Shown here: positions 32,772-42,982 of the stretch, one piece after another
Layout: each line of letters opens with the position of its first letter
How positions within the stretch are numbered: the first letter of the stretch is position 1
Source of the DNA: CAZSDU01 sp964429135
GTDB lineage: Bacteria > Bacteroidota > Bacteroidia > Bacteroidales > FEN-979
NCBI GenBank assembly: GCA_964429135.1
Contig: CAYSAU010000004.1
Span: 1-64,000 of the forward strand
Direction of reading: 5' to 3'
Length of the DNA: 64,000 bases
Program-made: the position numbers and the translations under genes
Notes under the pieces: model-generated
Seen by the model: only the letters and a program-made list of their open reading frames with translations
The model's database searches: none
What the model was told of the DNA's origin: nothing

Positions 32772-35700
32772 ATGTTAAGACATTTACTGTTAACTATTGG
32801 ATTAGTACTAGCAGCAAACGTGTTAGTATTCTCACAAACCGGGTCTGGAACCCTTAAAGGGAAAATTACAGATAAAATAACGAAGGAACCCATCGCTTTT
32901 GCAAATATTGTCGCTGAAGTGGGTGGTGTTCAGGTAGGTGGAGCTACTACTGATTTTGACGGCAATTTTCAGATTAAACCGGTTCCTCCCGGAAAAATAG
33001 ATTTAAAGGCAAGTTATGTTGGTTATAAACCATACATGGTCAAAGGAATTGTGGTAACTCCGGATAAAATCACATTCCAGAATGTCGAACTGGAAATGTC
33101 AACCACTAACCTGACCGAAATTGAAGTTGTTGATTATAAGGTGCCTCTTATTTCCAAAGACCAGACTACTTCTGGGGGTACTGTTACTTCTGATGAAATT
33201 TCCAAAATGGCCAATAAATCAGCTTCTGCCGTTGCCACGACAGTAGGGGGTGTGACGACTGATGCCAATGGGAATATCACGAGTATGCGTGGTCAGCGTT
33301 CTACAGGTACGGTTTATTACATTGACGGGATGCGCGTGGTTGGAGGAAATGCATTGCCCCAGTCAGCCATCGAACAGGTTGAAGTGATCCTTGGGGGAAC
33401 TCCTGCTGCTTATGGAGATGCCACGGGTGGTATCATCAGTGTTACAACCAAAGGCCCTTCAAGGGAATTTTCAGGAGGGATTGACTTACAGACTTCCCAA
33501 TACCTCGATGCTTTTGGCTATAACCGCCTGGGATTGAATTTCACGGGACCCCTCATTTCCAAGAAAGACACGCTTCGTGGCACCAAGACTCCCATCATGG
33601 GCTTCTTTATCGCTGGTGATCTTATTTATCAGAAAGATGGCGCTCCAGCTGCATTTCCCCTTTATAAGGTTAAAGATGAGAAACTTGATTTCCTGAAAAC
33701 CAATCCCTTACGTCAGTATGGTCAAAGCCAGGCCGTTTTCTATAATGCCGAGTTTCTTACGTATAATGATATGGAAAAAACCAAACACACCCTGAATAGT
33801 GATGGTTATAATATCAATGTTTCCGGTAAACTTGATTTCCGTATCTCTCCTACCATTAATGTCTCTTTGGGCGGTACTTTCCAATGGTATGACCAGAATA
33901 ACTTCTCTTTTGGAAATTCTCTGCTTAACTGGAATTACAACTCGCATTCAAGTGGTTATACCTGGCGTGTAAACGGACGCTTCACCCAGCGCTTCCCCAC
34001 GGCTGCCGATAATAAATCCTTTGTTAAAAATATTTATTATTCCATCGGGGCCGACTTCACCCGCAGCGTGGCCAAAACAGAAGATCCTTGGCATAAAGAC
34101 AATCTGTTCCAATATTCCTATGTGGGCAGTTTTGCTACCCATACCATCAGGGCCTATACTCCTGAAATGTCTTATGATTCAGTGGCCAAAAAGTGGGCTC
34201 ATCTGCAAAACGGAACCCGCGATACCATCGTTCTTTTCAATCCTTCCAATGTTAATCCGGAATCTTCAAATCTGACTTCTCAGTATTACAGTTTCTTCGA
34301 TGATCCCACCGGACATTATGAAAACATCAGCCAGATCATCGCCGGTAAGGGACTTGTGAACGGTATGGAACCAGATGCCCCCTATAGCATGTGGACTAAT
34401 ATCGGAAACCGTTCCAACGGTTATGCTAAAAGCACAAGTGATCAGATTGCAGTGAATGCATCCTTTGCTGCCGATTTTGGCCATCATGAAATCCAATTGG
34501 GGTTGCAGTATCAGCAACGTAAATCATCTGCCTATAATTTCGGAGGTGCCTCATTATTGTGGGAAACGATGAGAGGGCTCACCAATGCACAACTTCAGGA
34601 TTTAGATCTTGCAAATCCCCAGGAAGTATACAGGGATGGTGTATTTATGGATACCATCAATTATTTCCGTAAATACGTTCCCTTGTTACAACGTAATTTC
34701 GATATCAACCTGCGTAAAAAGCTGGGTTTACCTGTTGACGGTACCGACTGGATTGACCTGTTTTCCTATGATTTTGGAAAGAATACGATCAATTATTATG
34801 ACAAATATATGCAATTGCATACCATTTCAATTGATCAGCAGATTTTTTCTGTAGATATGTTTAGCGCTGATGAATTATTGAATAATGGGGCCCCCCTTGT
34901 CGGCTATGCCGGATATGATTATATGGGAAATAAGATAAAAGGGCGTCCGAGCTTTGACGATTTCTTCACTGCCCGTGATGCTGCTGGGAATCTGACCCGA
35001 CCCATTGGCGCTTATGAACCCATTTATATGGCGGGATATATCCAGGATAAATTCGCATTTAAAGACCTGATTTTCAATATTGGTTTACGTGTCGACCGCT
35101 TTGATGCCAACCAGATGGTATTGAAAGATCCTTATCTGTTCTATCCAGCATATACAGCCAGTGAAGTTAAAATTTTAAACGGCCAGAATGTTTATCATCC
35201 TTCTGGCATCGGGAGTGATTATGTGGTTTATGTTGATGATGCGAACAATCCAACCTCCATCACAGGTTACCGTAGTAATAATAACTGGTACAATAAAGAA
35301 GGCAGCCCGGTTACCGACCCTAGAATCATTGACCCCAAAGGCGTGAAACCCTATCTCATTCCCGGATACAATAGTATTTCCCCTATCGTATTCAAGGATT
35401 ATGAGCCACAAACCAACTTTATGCCTCGTATTTCTTTCTCCTTCCCTATTTCGGATGATGCTTTGTTTTATGCCCATTATGACATTCTGACCCAGCGCCC
35501 TTCCTCAGCGGAAATTCAAATTTCCCCGGTTGCTTATTATTTTATTGGGGTGACAGGAAGTTCAGGTACGCTCAATAACCCAAACCTGAAACCTGAAAAA
35601 ACCATTGATTATGAGTTGGGATTTCAACAGAAAATTAACAACGCATCCTCTCTGAAATTATCCGTTTTCTATCGTGAAATGCGTGACCAGATTCAGCAAT

Positions 35701-36479
35701 ATCGATTATCCGGTGCTTATCCCAAAACGTATTATTCTTATACGAACATTGACTTTGGCACTGTCAAAGGCTTAACCCTGACCTATGATCTAAGAAGGAC
35801 AAGCAATGCCCGGGTTCGTTTTAACTATACCCTTCAGTTCGCCGATGGAACCGGTTCAGATCCCAATGCAGCCTCCACTATCGTCCGCTCTGACCAACCT
35901 AACCTCCGTACCTTGAATCCATTGAATTTTGACCGTCGTCACCAGTTCAATATCAGCATTGACTACCGTTGGGGCAGTGGAAAAGATTATAACGGACCAG
36001 TTATCAACCGTAAAAAAAGCGGAAAATCTCCCGTACAGTTTCTCTCTAATTTTGGAGCAAACCTGACCATAACGGGTGGATCCGGAACGCCTTATACGAA
36101 ATCAAGCAAGATCATGCCTTATGGTCAGATGGGACCCATCAAAGGCTCTGTGAACGGTGCCCGCTTACCTTGGCAGTTCCTGATCAATGGACGTCTTGAT
36201 AAAGACTTCAACTTTGCCCTGAATAAAAGAAATATGGGAACCATTAATGTTTATCTTGAAGTCAACAATATCCTGAATACCAAAAATGTTACATACCTAT
36301 ATCCAGCCACCGGTGATCCGAGTGATGACGGATATCTTTCCGCACCTGAATACCAGAATGCCATTAGCCAACAGGTTGACCCCCAGGCATACCGGGATTT
36401 ATATTCTATTCAGATGAATAGTCCTTACAATTTCAGTTCGCCGCGTACAATTCGTCTGGGTGTTATGTTTAATTTCTAA
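32772..36479 (+). CDS. TonB-dependent outer-membrane receptor with N-terminal carboxypeptidase-regulatory-like domain
   Basis: 1235 residues. Signal peptide MLRHLLLTIGLVLAANVLVFSQ, then a CarboxypepD_reg-like domain (GKITDKITKEPIAFANIVAE to VELEMSTTNLTEIEVV, ~residues 28-118), typical of SusC-like and related Bacteroidota receptors. The plug follows (ISKMANKSASAVATTVGGV; RSTGTVYYIDGMRVVGG; GTPAAYGDATGGIISVTTKG, ~135-230). The rest is a 22-strand-type barrel, with NPNLKPEKTIDYELGFQQK near the end and an aromatic C-terminal RLGVMFNF. No SusD partner follows; instead a large secreted protein and a PorV-type barrel do. Substrate unknown. First gene of a three-gene operon with gaps of 56 and 45 bases by the chosen starts. 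Confidence 0.9.
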   Translation: MLRHLLLTIGLVLAANVLVFSQTGSGTLKGKITDKITKEPIAFANIVAEVGGVQVGGATTDFDGNFQIKPVPPGKIDLKASYVGYKPYMVKGIVVTPDKITFQNVELEMSTTNLTEIEVVDYKVPLISKDQTTSGGTVTSDEISKMANKSASAVATTVGGVTTDANGNITSMRGQRSTGTVYYIDGMRVVGGNALPQSAIEQVEVILGGTPAAYGDATGGIISVTTKGPSREFSGGIDLQTSQYLDAFGYNRLGLNFTGPLISKKDTLRGTKTPIMGFFIAGDLIYQKDGAPAAFPLYKVKDEKLDFLKTNPLRQYGQSQAVFYNAEFLTYNDMEKTKHTLNSDGYNINVSGKLDFRISPTINVSLGGTFQWYDQNNFSFGNSLLNWNYNSHSSGYTWRVNGRFTQRFPTAADNKSFVKNIYYSIGADFTRSVAKTEDPWHKDNLFQYSYVGSFATHTIRAYTPEMSYDSVAKKWAHLQNGTRDTIVLFNPSNVNPESSNLTSQYYSFFDDPTGHYENISQIIAGKGLVNGMEPDAPYSMWTNIGNRSNGYAKSTSDQIAVNASFAADFGHHEIQLGLQYQQRKSSAYNFGGASLLWETMRGLTNAQLQDLDLANPQEVYRDGVFMDTINYFRKYVPLLQRNFDINLRKKLGLPVDGTDWIDLFSYDFGKNTINYYDKYMQLHTISIDQQIFSVDMFSADELLNNGAPLVGYAGYDYMGNKIKGRPSFDDFFTARDAAGNLTRPIGAYEPIYMAGYIQDKFAFKDLIFNIGLRVDRFDANQMVLKDPYLFYPAYTASEVKILNGQNVYHPSGIGSDYVVYVDDANNPTSITGYRSNNNWYNKEGSPVTDPRIIDPKGVKPYLIPGYNSISPIVFKDYEPQTNFMPRISFSFPISDDALFYAHYDILTQRPSSAEIQISPVAYYFIGVTGSSGTLNNPNLKPEKTIDYELGFQQKINNASSLKLSVFYREMRDQIQQYRLSGAYPKTYYSYTNIDFGTVKGLTLTYDLRRTSNARVRFNYTLQFADGTGSDPNAASTIVRSDQPNLRTLNPLNFDRRHQFNISIDYRWGSGKDYNGPVINRKKSGKSPVQFLSNFGANLTITGGSGTPYTKSSKIMPYGQMGPIKGSVNGARLPWQFLINGRLDKDFNFALNKRNMGTINVYLEVNNILNTKNVTYLYPATGDPSDDGYLSAPEYQNAISQQVDPQAYRDLYSIQMNSPYNFSSPRTIRLGVMFNF

Positions 36480-36535
36480 AAGTGAAGGCTATGGTTAAGA
36501 GAAATAATATTGCTATCGTTAAAAACAATGCGACT

Positions 36536-39500
36536 ATGAAAAATATACTTCGCTATTTTGTGACGGCACTCTGCTGTATGTTGATCATTAATTCCGTTTT
36601 TGCAGAGGAATTTCACAAGCTTAGTGGTACCAAAAGCACAGGAACCATTAAACAAACGGCGGCCGGATGCGAATCAGGGTCCAACTATAAATACCTTGAC
36701 ATTAACAATGTCAGAACCCTGATGTACTCTTATGGGAATGGATGGTTCTTGGAAAATGCCGAGTATGAAATTCCAAAGGGATCACGTAAAATGTCGATGT
36801 TCTCTTTCTCCTTATGGGTTGGTGGAATCGATATCAATAATAACCTTAAACTTGCGGCATACCGTTATGGTCAGGGACCAACAACCGCCTCGGCACACAC
36901 TAAAAATGATTTCTGGCCCGGGCCTTTGACCGTAGATGGCACCGCAGCCGTTGATGCTGAAACCTGCTCCAAATTCGACAAGCTTTTCCCAATAACCCGT
37001 GCGGAAGTTCAGGAATTTATTGCCTATAATGAAAACAAGTCGGAGTTTCCCAGCTATCAGATTCCTCAATCCATCTTGGAATGGCCAGCACATGGAAATA
37101 CTTCCAAAGGACAGGCCCGTTACCTTGCTCCCTTTATGGATGTTGACCATGATGGTTTCTATGATCCCCAAAAAGGGGACTACCCTTATTATGATTTGTC
37201 TAATAAGCTATGCCCGATGAATCGTAAACCCGGTGATACTGCCTGGGCCAAAGTCAGGAACGGTGAACCCGATGACACCCTTGGAATCCTTGTGGACCAG
37301 GTGCTGAAGGGTGACCAGACCCTCTGGAGTGTATATAATGACAAAGGAAATTTCCACTCTGAAACCCAAGGAGAGCCGATCGGAATGGAAATACGTGCCC
37401 AATACTTCGCGTTTGCGACCAATGACGAAATCAATAACATGACATTTTATTCTTATGAATTGGTAAACCGTTCAACTTATACACTGACTGGCACCTATTT
37501 CAGTCAATGGGTTGATCCTGATCTGGGTTACGCTCAGGATGACTATGTGGGTTGTGACGTGAAACGTGGATTGGGTTATTGCTATAACGGGAAACCGGTG
37601 GACGGAACCGGACAGGTTGAAGCTTATGGGGCTCACCCGCCAGCCATCGGGGTTGACTTTTTCCAGGGACCTTATATGGATCCCGATAAGAGGGATAACC
37701 CTAAATTTACCGGAGATTGTTCCATTATTACCAGCGAATATCCTCTGGATCAGATGGCTATTAACGGTGTCAATTTTGGCGATGGTATTGTGGACAATGA
37801 ACGTTTTGGAATGCGCCGCTTTGTTTATCATAACAATAATCTTTCAGGAGTTCCTGCTTATATGCAGGATCCTGATTATGCCCCTCAGTATTATCAATTT
37901 CTGAGAGGTATTTGGAAAGATGGTTCAAAAATGCAGTATGGTGGCAATGCCCATGTTTCAGCAGGTGGTTATGGCCCCGCTTGCGATTTTATGTTTCCGA
38001 ATGATTCTGATCCCTGCGACTGGGGTACGGGAGGACAACCACCCAACGGGCCGAAGATCTGGACTGAAGAAACAGCAAAAAATAATCCTTCCGATCGTCG
38101 TTTTATGCAATCTGCCGGACCTTTTACCTTGCAACCGGGTGCATGTAACTATATTACGGTGGGTATTCCATGGGCACGATCAATTTCAGGAACACCATGG
38201 GAATCAGTAAAATTATTGCAGATAGTTGATGATAAATGTCAGACCCTATTTGATAATTGCTTTGCCGTCCTTAACGGTCCTAATGCCCCGGATATCGCGA
38301 TCGAAGAAATGGATAAACAGTTGATCCTTTATATTTCTAATCGAAAAAGTAATGATGCCGGTAATAATTTTGGAGAAAAATATGTTGAATACGATCCGAA
38401 TATTCCTAATCCTGAATCTTTACCTCATAATCAACGCAATGACTCCCTCTACCGTTTTGAAGGATATCAGATCTTTCAGGTGAAAGATGCTACGGTTTCA
38501 GCCGCTGATATTGATGACCCAGGGAAAGCAAGGCTGGTTGCCCAATGTGATATCCAGAATGGTGTGACAAAATTGGTAAACTGGTCCTATGATCAAAATC
38601 TTGGAGGAAATGTAGGTTCTGTGATGGTGGATGGCTCAGATAAAGGGATTAAACATTCCTTTGTGATTACTGAAGACAAATTCGCCACAGGAGATGTACG
38701 TCTGATCAACCATAAACAATATTATTATATGGCTGTGGCCTATGCTTACAATAATTATAAAACCTATAATCAAAGCGATCCCTCTGCCCTTGATGGTCAG
38801 AAACTGCCCTATCTGAGAGGCCGCAAAAATGCCAGCGGTAAACCCATACAAACCTATACGGCCATTCCGCATATTCCCCTGGCTGATGTTACTTATGCGA
38901 ATTTCGGGGATGGTCCAATTATTACAAGAATTCAGGGACAGGGAAATGGAGGAATGATCATTGAAATGTCGGAGGAAACAATCGCCGAAATTTTATCAAA
39001 ACCACCAGCTGACTCTGTAAAACGTACATACGGACATCCTGATTATCCGATCTCTTATAACCCGACTTATCTACAATCACAGGGTCCATTGTCGGTCAAG
39101 GTCGTTGATCCATTGAATGTCGTTAACGGAGAATATATGGTGACTTTTGATTCTATGACCCCAGCTCCGGTAAACGTGACAAGTCCATTCCAGAATTCGC
39201 TGATTAAATTTGGCAAATGGACACTGACAGATAAAAAAAGCGGAAAAGTTTATAGGGCTGATACCTCAACAATTTATCCTTATGAACAACTTCGTTTCTG
39301 GGATCAGCATGAGCAGCTTTGGGTAGATCTTGGATTGGCACTTACCATTAATCAGGTACCTTATCCAGGTGATACAAAAGATACCACCAAGGGAAATGTA
39401 TATAGTGAAAACGGATTATTATGGGCTCCGGCAGCCATCTATGAAGACAGCACCAAAGTATGGTTATCAGGAGTCCCAGACTCTGACATTCCTGCTTCGG

Positions 39501-40843
39501 TAATGAATTGGATCCGGTCTGGAACCTATAAACAACTCGATGCTAACCAGAGTAATAAAAACTATGATTGGGATATGGATCAGAATAACCCCTGGGATCC
39601 GAATAAAAATTACCAGAAAATTCAAAATGGGACCTGGGCTCCTTATTTCATGACTGCGTTTAAGAGGCAAAATTCAATGGCACCTGCAATTAATGACTAT
39701 TCAAAACGGAAAACAGCAACACTTGCTGATATTGCCAGCGTGGATATTGTGATTACTCCGGATAAAACCAAATGGACCCGTTGTGTTGTTGTGGAAATGT
39801 GTCCCGACACTAACCTCGCACAAGGGAAAGCCAGACAATACTATCTCCGGAATGCCCCCTCGGTGAATGTGGACGGGGAAGCTGGCATCAGCAGTGCAGA
39901 CCCGATGTTCAATTCAAATTATATCAGTTCAACCGGAATGGGCTGGTTCCCTGGTTATGCCATTAACCTTGAAACCGGAGAACGTCTGAATATCATGTTC
40001 GCGGAAAACTCATGGCTGGTTGCCGATAATGGACGGGATATGATCTGGAATCCGAGTTCGAGGGTCGTGGATGCTGCCGGGAGTCCGGTATTTGGGGGTC
40101 AGCATTACGTTTATATCATGAATCATATCAATATGGAGGGAGGAAATAATAAATTCTTTTTCCCTGCATACGATGCTGGTGCTTACCTGAGATCTCACCT
40201 GAAAAAAACACATTCTGATGCTCAGGCTACCATTGACTGGGGTACTTATTGTTATGCAAGCACAATGTATACGGGAATTCCTCTTTCCATTACAGGAAAA
40301 GAATGGCTAAGCAATGCAGTGACCATAAAAATAAGAGTTACGAAACCTTACCAACGGTATTATTCTTTAGCTATACCTGACAGCCTAAAGGATACTGTGA
40401 ATCGTAATTATCCTGTTTATTTATTCAACACTTCTTCCATTGCGACAAAGAAGAATAATCAGGAAAAAGCTTCCAATGATCTTAATCTGATTAATGTTGT
40501 GCCGAATCCATACTATGCTTATGATGATTATGAGAGAAATCAGCTGGATAACCGTATCAAGATCGTTAACCTGCCTTCAAAATGTACTGTGACAATCTTT
40601 GATTTGAGCGGAACATTGATCCGGCAGTTTATCGTGGATAAAACAGGTATTGATATGCCAAGATCTTCAACGGCAGGAATAAATACAGATGCTAAAACAT
40701 CCATCGATTGGGATCTTAAGAATTTTGCCGGAATTCCTATTTCAGGAGGCGTTTACTTGATTCATGTCAAAGCAGACAACCTGGGTGAACGAACGCTCAA
40801 ATGGTTTGGAATCTTACGCCCGGTTGACTTGAATTCACTGTAA
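36536..40843 (+). CDS. Large secreted protein with FlgD-like/T9SS-like C-terminal domain
   Basis: 1435 residues from ATG 36536, which begins a clean signal peptide (MKNILRYFVTALCCMLIINS, then VFA). Upstream starts (GTG 36482, ATG 36491) would give a long N-tail. The body has the Ca-binding-like motif DVDHDGFYDPQKGDYPYYD (~residues 205-225) and many aromatic, Asp/Asn-rich beta segments. Its end, VVPNPYYAYDDYERNQLDNR, then CTVTIFDLSGTLIRQF and SGGVYLIHVKADNLGERTLK, has the PNP motif and Ig-like strands of T9SS or FlgD-like sorting domains, ending WFGILRPVDLNSL. Likely displayed on the surface with help of the neighbouring PorV-like protein. Enzymatic function not recognised. Confidence 0.75.
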   Translation: MKNILRYFVTALCCMLIINSVFAEEFHKLSGTKSTGTIKQTAAGCESGSNYKYLDINNVRTLMYSYGNGWFLENAEYEIPKGSRKMSMFSFSLWVGGIDINNNLKLAAYRYGQGPTTASAHTKNDFWPGPLTVDGTAAVDAETCSKFDKLFPITRAEVQEFIAYNENKSEFPSYQIPQSILEWPAHGNTSKGQARYLAPFMDVDHDGFYDPQKGDYPYYDLSNKLCPMNRKPGDTAWAKVRNGEPDDTLGILVDQVLKGDQTLWSVYNDKGNFHSETQGEPIGMEIRAQYFAFATNDEINNMTFYSYELVNRSTYTLTGTYFSQWVDPDLGYAQDDYVGCDVKRGLGYCYNGKPVDGTGQVEAYGAHPPAIGVDFFQGPYMDPDKRDNPKFTGDCSIITSEYPLDQMAINGVNFGDGIVDNERFGMRRFVYHNNNLSGVPAYMQDPDYAPQYYQFLRGIWKDGSKMQYGGNAHVSAGGYGPACDFMFPNDSDPCDWGTGGQPPNGPKIWTEETAKNNPSDRRFMQSAGPFTLQPGACNYITVGIPWARSISGTPWESVKLLQIVDDKCQTLFDNCFAVLNGPNAPDIAIEEMDKQLILYISNRKSNDAGNNFGEKYVEYDPNIPNPESLPHNQRNDSLYRFEGYQIFQVKDATVSAADIDDPGKARLVAQCDIQNGVTKLVNWSYDQNLGGNVGSVMVDGSDKGIKHSFVITEDKFATGDVRLINHKQYYYMAVAYAYNNYKTYNQSDPSALDGQKLPYLRGRKNASGKPIQTYTAIPHIPLADVTYANFGDGPIITRIQGQGNGGMIIEMSEETIAEILSKPPADSVKRTYGHPDYPISYNPTYLQSQGPLSVKVVDPLNVVNGEYMVTFDSMTPAPVNVTSPFQNSLIKFGKWTLTDKKSGKVYRADTSTIYPYEQLRFWDQHEQLWVDLGLALTINQVPYPGDTKDTTKGNVYSENGLLWAPAAIYEDSTKVWLSGVPDSDIPASVMNWIRSGTYKQLDANQSNKNYDWDMDQNNPWDPNKNYQKIQNGTWAPYFMTAFKRQNSMAPAINDYSKRKTATLADIASVDIVITPDKTKWTRCVVVEMCPDTNLAQGKARQYYLRNAPSVNVDGEAGISSADPMFNSNYISSTGMGWFPGYAINLETGERLNIMFAENSWLVADNGRDMIWNPSSRVVDAAGSPVFGGQHYVYIMNHINMEGGNNKFFFPAYDAGAYLRSHLKKTHSDAQATIDWGTYCYASTMYTGIPLSITGKEWLSNAVTIKIRVTKPYQRYYSLAIPDSLKDTVNRNYPVYLFNTSSIATKKNNQEKASNDLNLINVVPNPYYAYDDYERNQLDNRIKIVNLPSKCTVTIFDLSGTLIRQFIVDKTGIDMPRSSTAGINTDAKTSIDWDLKNFAGIPISGGVYLIHVKADNLGERTLKWFGILRPVDLNSL

Positions 40844-40888
40844 TGGCCAACATGATAAAAAATGAAAACAACGAAAAATTTCAGGATT

Positions 40889-41965
40889 ATGAAAAATATC
40901 TATAGCTGCTTATTGGCAATATTCTTGATGGGATTGGTCATTATTCCCCTGGGCAATGCGACAGCAGGAAATAAAGATCGATCGGGGCAGGCTGGAGCCT
41001 CTGAATTGCTCATCAACCCGTGGGCGAGAAGTTCAGGCTGGGGTTCCGTGGGTACTTCATGCACACAAGGACTGGAGGCAATCTTTACCAATGTGGCAGG
41101 AACGGGTTTTACCAAGGGAACAGAAATAATATTTTCCTATACCAACTGGTTACAGGGTTCAGGTGTTAATATCATGTCCTTTGGTCTGAGCCAGAAACTT
41201 GGTTCCAGCGGTGGAGTATTGACTGCAGCCGTTATGTCTATGTCATTTGGTGAAATTGATATTACGACCACCAACTCCCCGGAAGGAGGCATTGGAACGT
41301 TTAAACCCAGTTACCTAAATATCAATCTGGCTTATGCCAAAGCATTCTCAAACAGCATTTATGGAGGCTTAGCCATCAAGATCATTTCGGAATCCATCTC
41401 GGATGCCAGTGCTATCGGCATTGCCCTTGATGCAGGGATACAATATGTGACGGGTGAAAAAGACCAAATCAAGTTTGGAATTGCTTTGAAAAACGTTGGG
41501 GCCCCGATGAAGTTCAACGGAGATGGACTGTCTTTTCGTGGGATTATTCCCGGACACGGAAATGATAATGACTTATTTACTGTTGAACAACGCTCTGCCC
41601 GTTATGAATTACCGGCAACTTTACGCATTGGCGCTTCCTATGATTTCCTGATCGGAGAAATGAACCGCATCACTCTGGCTGGTAACTTTACTTCCAACTC
41701 TTTTACAAAAGATCAATTTAGCCTGGGCTTGGAATATGCTCTCAAATATTATCTCCAGATACGTGCTGGTTATACTTACCAGGGAGGAATGTTCAACAGC
41801 AGTGTTGCAGAAAGAGGCACGGTTTTTACAGGTCCAAGTGCTGGTTTTACCGTGTCTGTTCCGTTTAATAAGGAAAAAGAAACAGGAATCGCTATCGATT
41901 ATTCTTACAGGGCAACCAATCCTTTCTCAGGAACACATAGTATTGGTTTAAAACTTAACTTTTAA
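40889..41965 (+). CDS. PorV/PorQ-family outer-membrane protein
   Basis: 358 residues from ATG 40889 (an ATG at 40862 would add nine residues). Signal peptide MKNIYSCLLAIFLMGLVI, then the family start GQAGASELLINPWARSSGWG, which matches the AA..LLI.P.AR..GMG pattern of PorV/PorQ/FadL-like barrels. Further family elements are NLAYAKAFSNSIYGGLAIK, and LRIGASYDFLIGEMNR. PorV shuttles T9SS cargo from the translocon to the attachment complex; this copy, co-transcribed with one very large exoprotein, may be a dedicated partner. A strong terminator follows, closing the operon. Confidence 0.82.
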   Translation: MKNIYSCLLAIFLMGLVIIPLGNATAGNKDRSGQAGASELLINPWARSSGWGSVGTSCTQGLEAIFTNVAGTGFTKGTEIIFSYTNWLQGSGVNIMSFGLSQKLGSSGGVLTAAVMSMSFGEIDITTTNSPEGGIGTFKPSYLNINLAYAKAFSNSIYGGLAIKIISESISDASAIGIALDAGIQYVTGEKDQIKFGIALKNVGAPMKFNGDGLSFRGIIPGHGNDNDLFTVEQRSARYELPATLRIGASYDFLIGEMNRITLAGNFTSNSFTKDQFSLGLEYALKYYLQIRAGYTYQGGMFNSSVAERGTVFTGPSAGFTVSVPFNKEKETGIAIDYSYRATNPFSGTHSIGLKLNF

Positions 41966-42012
41966 TCCTTCGGGTAGAAGATTTCATAACCTAGTTATTT
42001 TATTGGTATAAG

Positions 42013-42035
42013 GACCCTTTCAAAAAGGGTCTTTT
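42013..42035 (+). terminator. Rho-independent terminator of the TonB receptor operon
   Basis: GACCCTTT (42013-42020) pairs perfectly with AAAGGGTC (42024-42031) around a three-base loop; TTTT follows. It is 48 bases past the PorV-like stop codon. Confidence 0.8.
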
Positions 42036-42070
42036 GCCTTATTATAAAAATCATTTTTAACTTTTTTGTA

Positions 42071-42544
42071 ATGTCGGAGCTTAAGTATTATACCCAAGAA
42101 GGCTTAAATAAGCTTAAAGACGAATTGAACCAGTTGATCACCGAGGAACGTCCGAATATAAGCAAACAGATCGCGGAAGCAAGAGATAAAGGTGATTTGT
42201 CGGAAAATGCTGAATATCATGCAGCCAAAGAAGCCCAGGGCTTGCTTGAAATAAAAATTTCAAAACTACAGACCATGGTCAGCAATGCCCGACTAATCGA
42301 TGAATCAAAACTTGATTTTACTAAGGTGTTGATTTTTTCAACGATCAAATTGAAAAATACGCAAAATGGAAGCATGGTGACTTATACCCTCGTGCCTGAA
42401 AATGAAGCCAATGTGAAAACAGGCAAAATTTCGGTGAATTCACCTATTGCAAAAGGGATACTTGGGAAAACAATCGGCGATAAAGTGGAAATTGTCGTAC
42501 CTGCAGGAAAAGTATTTTTAGAAATTATTGAAATATCACGATAG
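42071..42544 (+). CDS. greA: Transcript cleavage factor GreA
   Basis: 157 residues, the standard length. The N-terminal coiled coil contains the catalytic tip DKGDLSENAEYHAAKEAQ (the Asp/Glu pair stimulates RNA cleavage by stalled RNA polymerase), and the C-terminal FKBP-like half has SPIAKGILGKTIGD. It rescues arrested transcription complexes. The stop codon is followed with no gap by the start of the HIT-family gene, so the two are co-expressed. Its start codon ATG 42071 lies 35 bases after the preceding terminator. Confidence 0.94.
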   Translation: MSELKYYTQEGLNKLKDELNQLITEERPNISKQIAEARDKGDLSENAEYHAAKEAQGLLEIKISKLQTMVSNARLIDESKLDFTKVLIFSTIKLKNTQNGSMVTYTLVPENEANVKTGKISVNSPIAKGILGKTIGDKVEIVVPAGKVFLEIIEISR

Positions 42545-42943
42545 ATGTCAAGTATTTTTACAAAAATCGTAAAGGGAGAAATTCCGTGTTATAAAATCGC
42601 TGAGGATGAGAACTATCTCGCGTTTCTGGATATTAATCCGTTGCAGGAAGGTCACACTTTAGTCATACCCAAAAAGGAAATTGATTATATCTTCGACATA
42701 GATGACGAACTTTTTGCCGGATTGTGGAATTTCGCCAAAAAGGTTGGAAAAGCAATTGAAACCGTTGTTCCTTGTCAACGGATGGGAATTACCGTCATCG
42801 GGCTTGAAGTTCCTCATGCCCATATCCATTTGATCCCCCTGAAAAGTATGTATGACATGGATTTTAAAAGACCAAAATTGTCCTTTTCACCTGAAGAATT
42901 TAAAATCATTGCTGAAAAAATATCCGCTGAAATAAAAGGGTGA
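42545..42943 (+). CDS. HIT-family nucleotide hydrolase/transferase (Hint-like)
   Basis: 132 residues. The histidine triad HAHIHLIPL (His91, His93, His95) is complete, and the N-terminal IFTKIVKGEIPCYKIAEDE and FLDINPLQEGHTLVIPK are typical of the Hint/HinT branch. Such proteins hydrolyse adenosine phosphoramidates and related AMP conjugates; the exact substrate here is unknown. ATG directly follows the greA stop codon. Cytoplasmic. Confidence 0.9.
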   Translation: MSSIFTKIVKGEIPCYKIAEDENYLAFLDINPLQEGHTLVIPKKEIDYIFDIDDELFAGLWNFAKKVGKAIETVVPCQRMGITVIGLEVPHAHIHLIPLKSMYDMDFKRPKLSFSPEEFKIIAEKISAEIKG

Positions 42944-42963
42944 TTTTTTCGGGAAAATGATAA

Positions 42964-42982
42964 AACAGTAAGAGCTACTGTT
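42964..42982. terminator. Weak hairpin between convergent HIT and purF-like genes
   Basis: AACAGTA/TACTGTT (7 bp, loop AGAGC) between the two convergent stop codons, overlapping the purF-like TAA. The T-tract is imperfect on both sides, so only a tentative bidirectional terminator. Confidence 0.3.
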
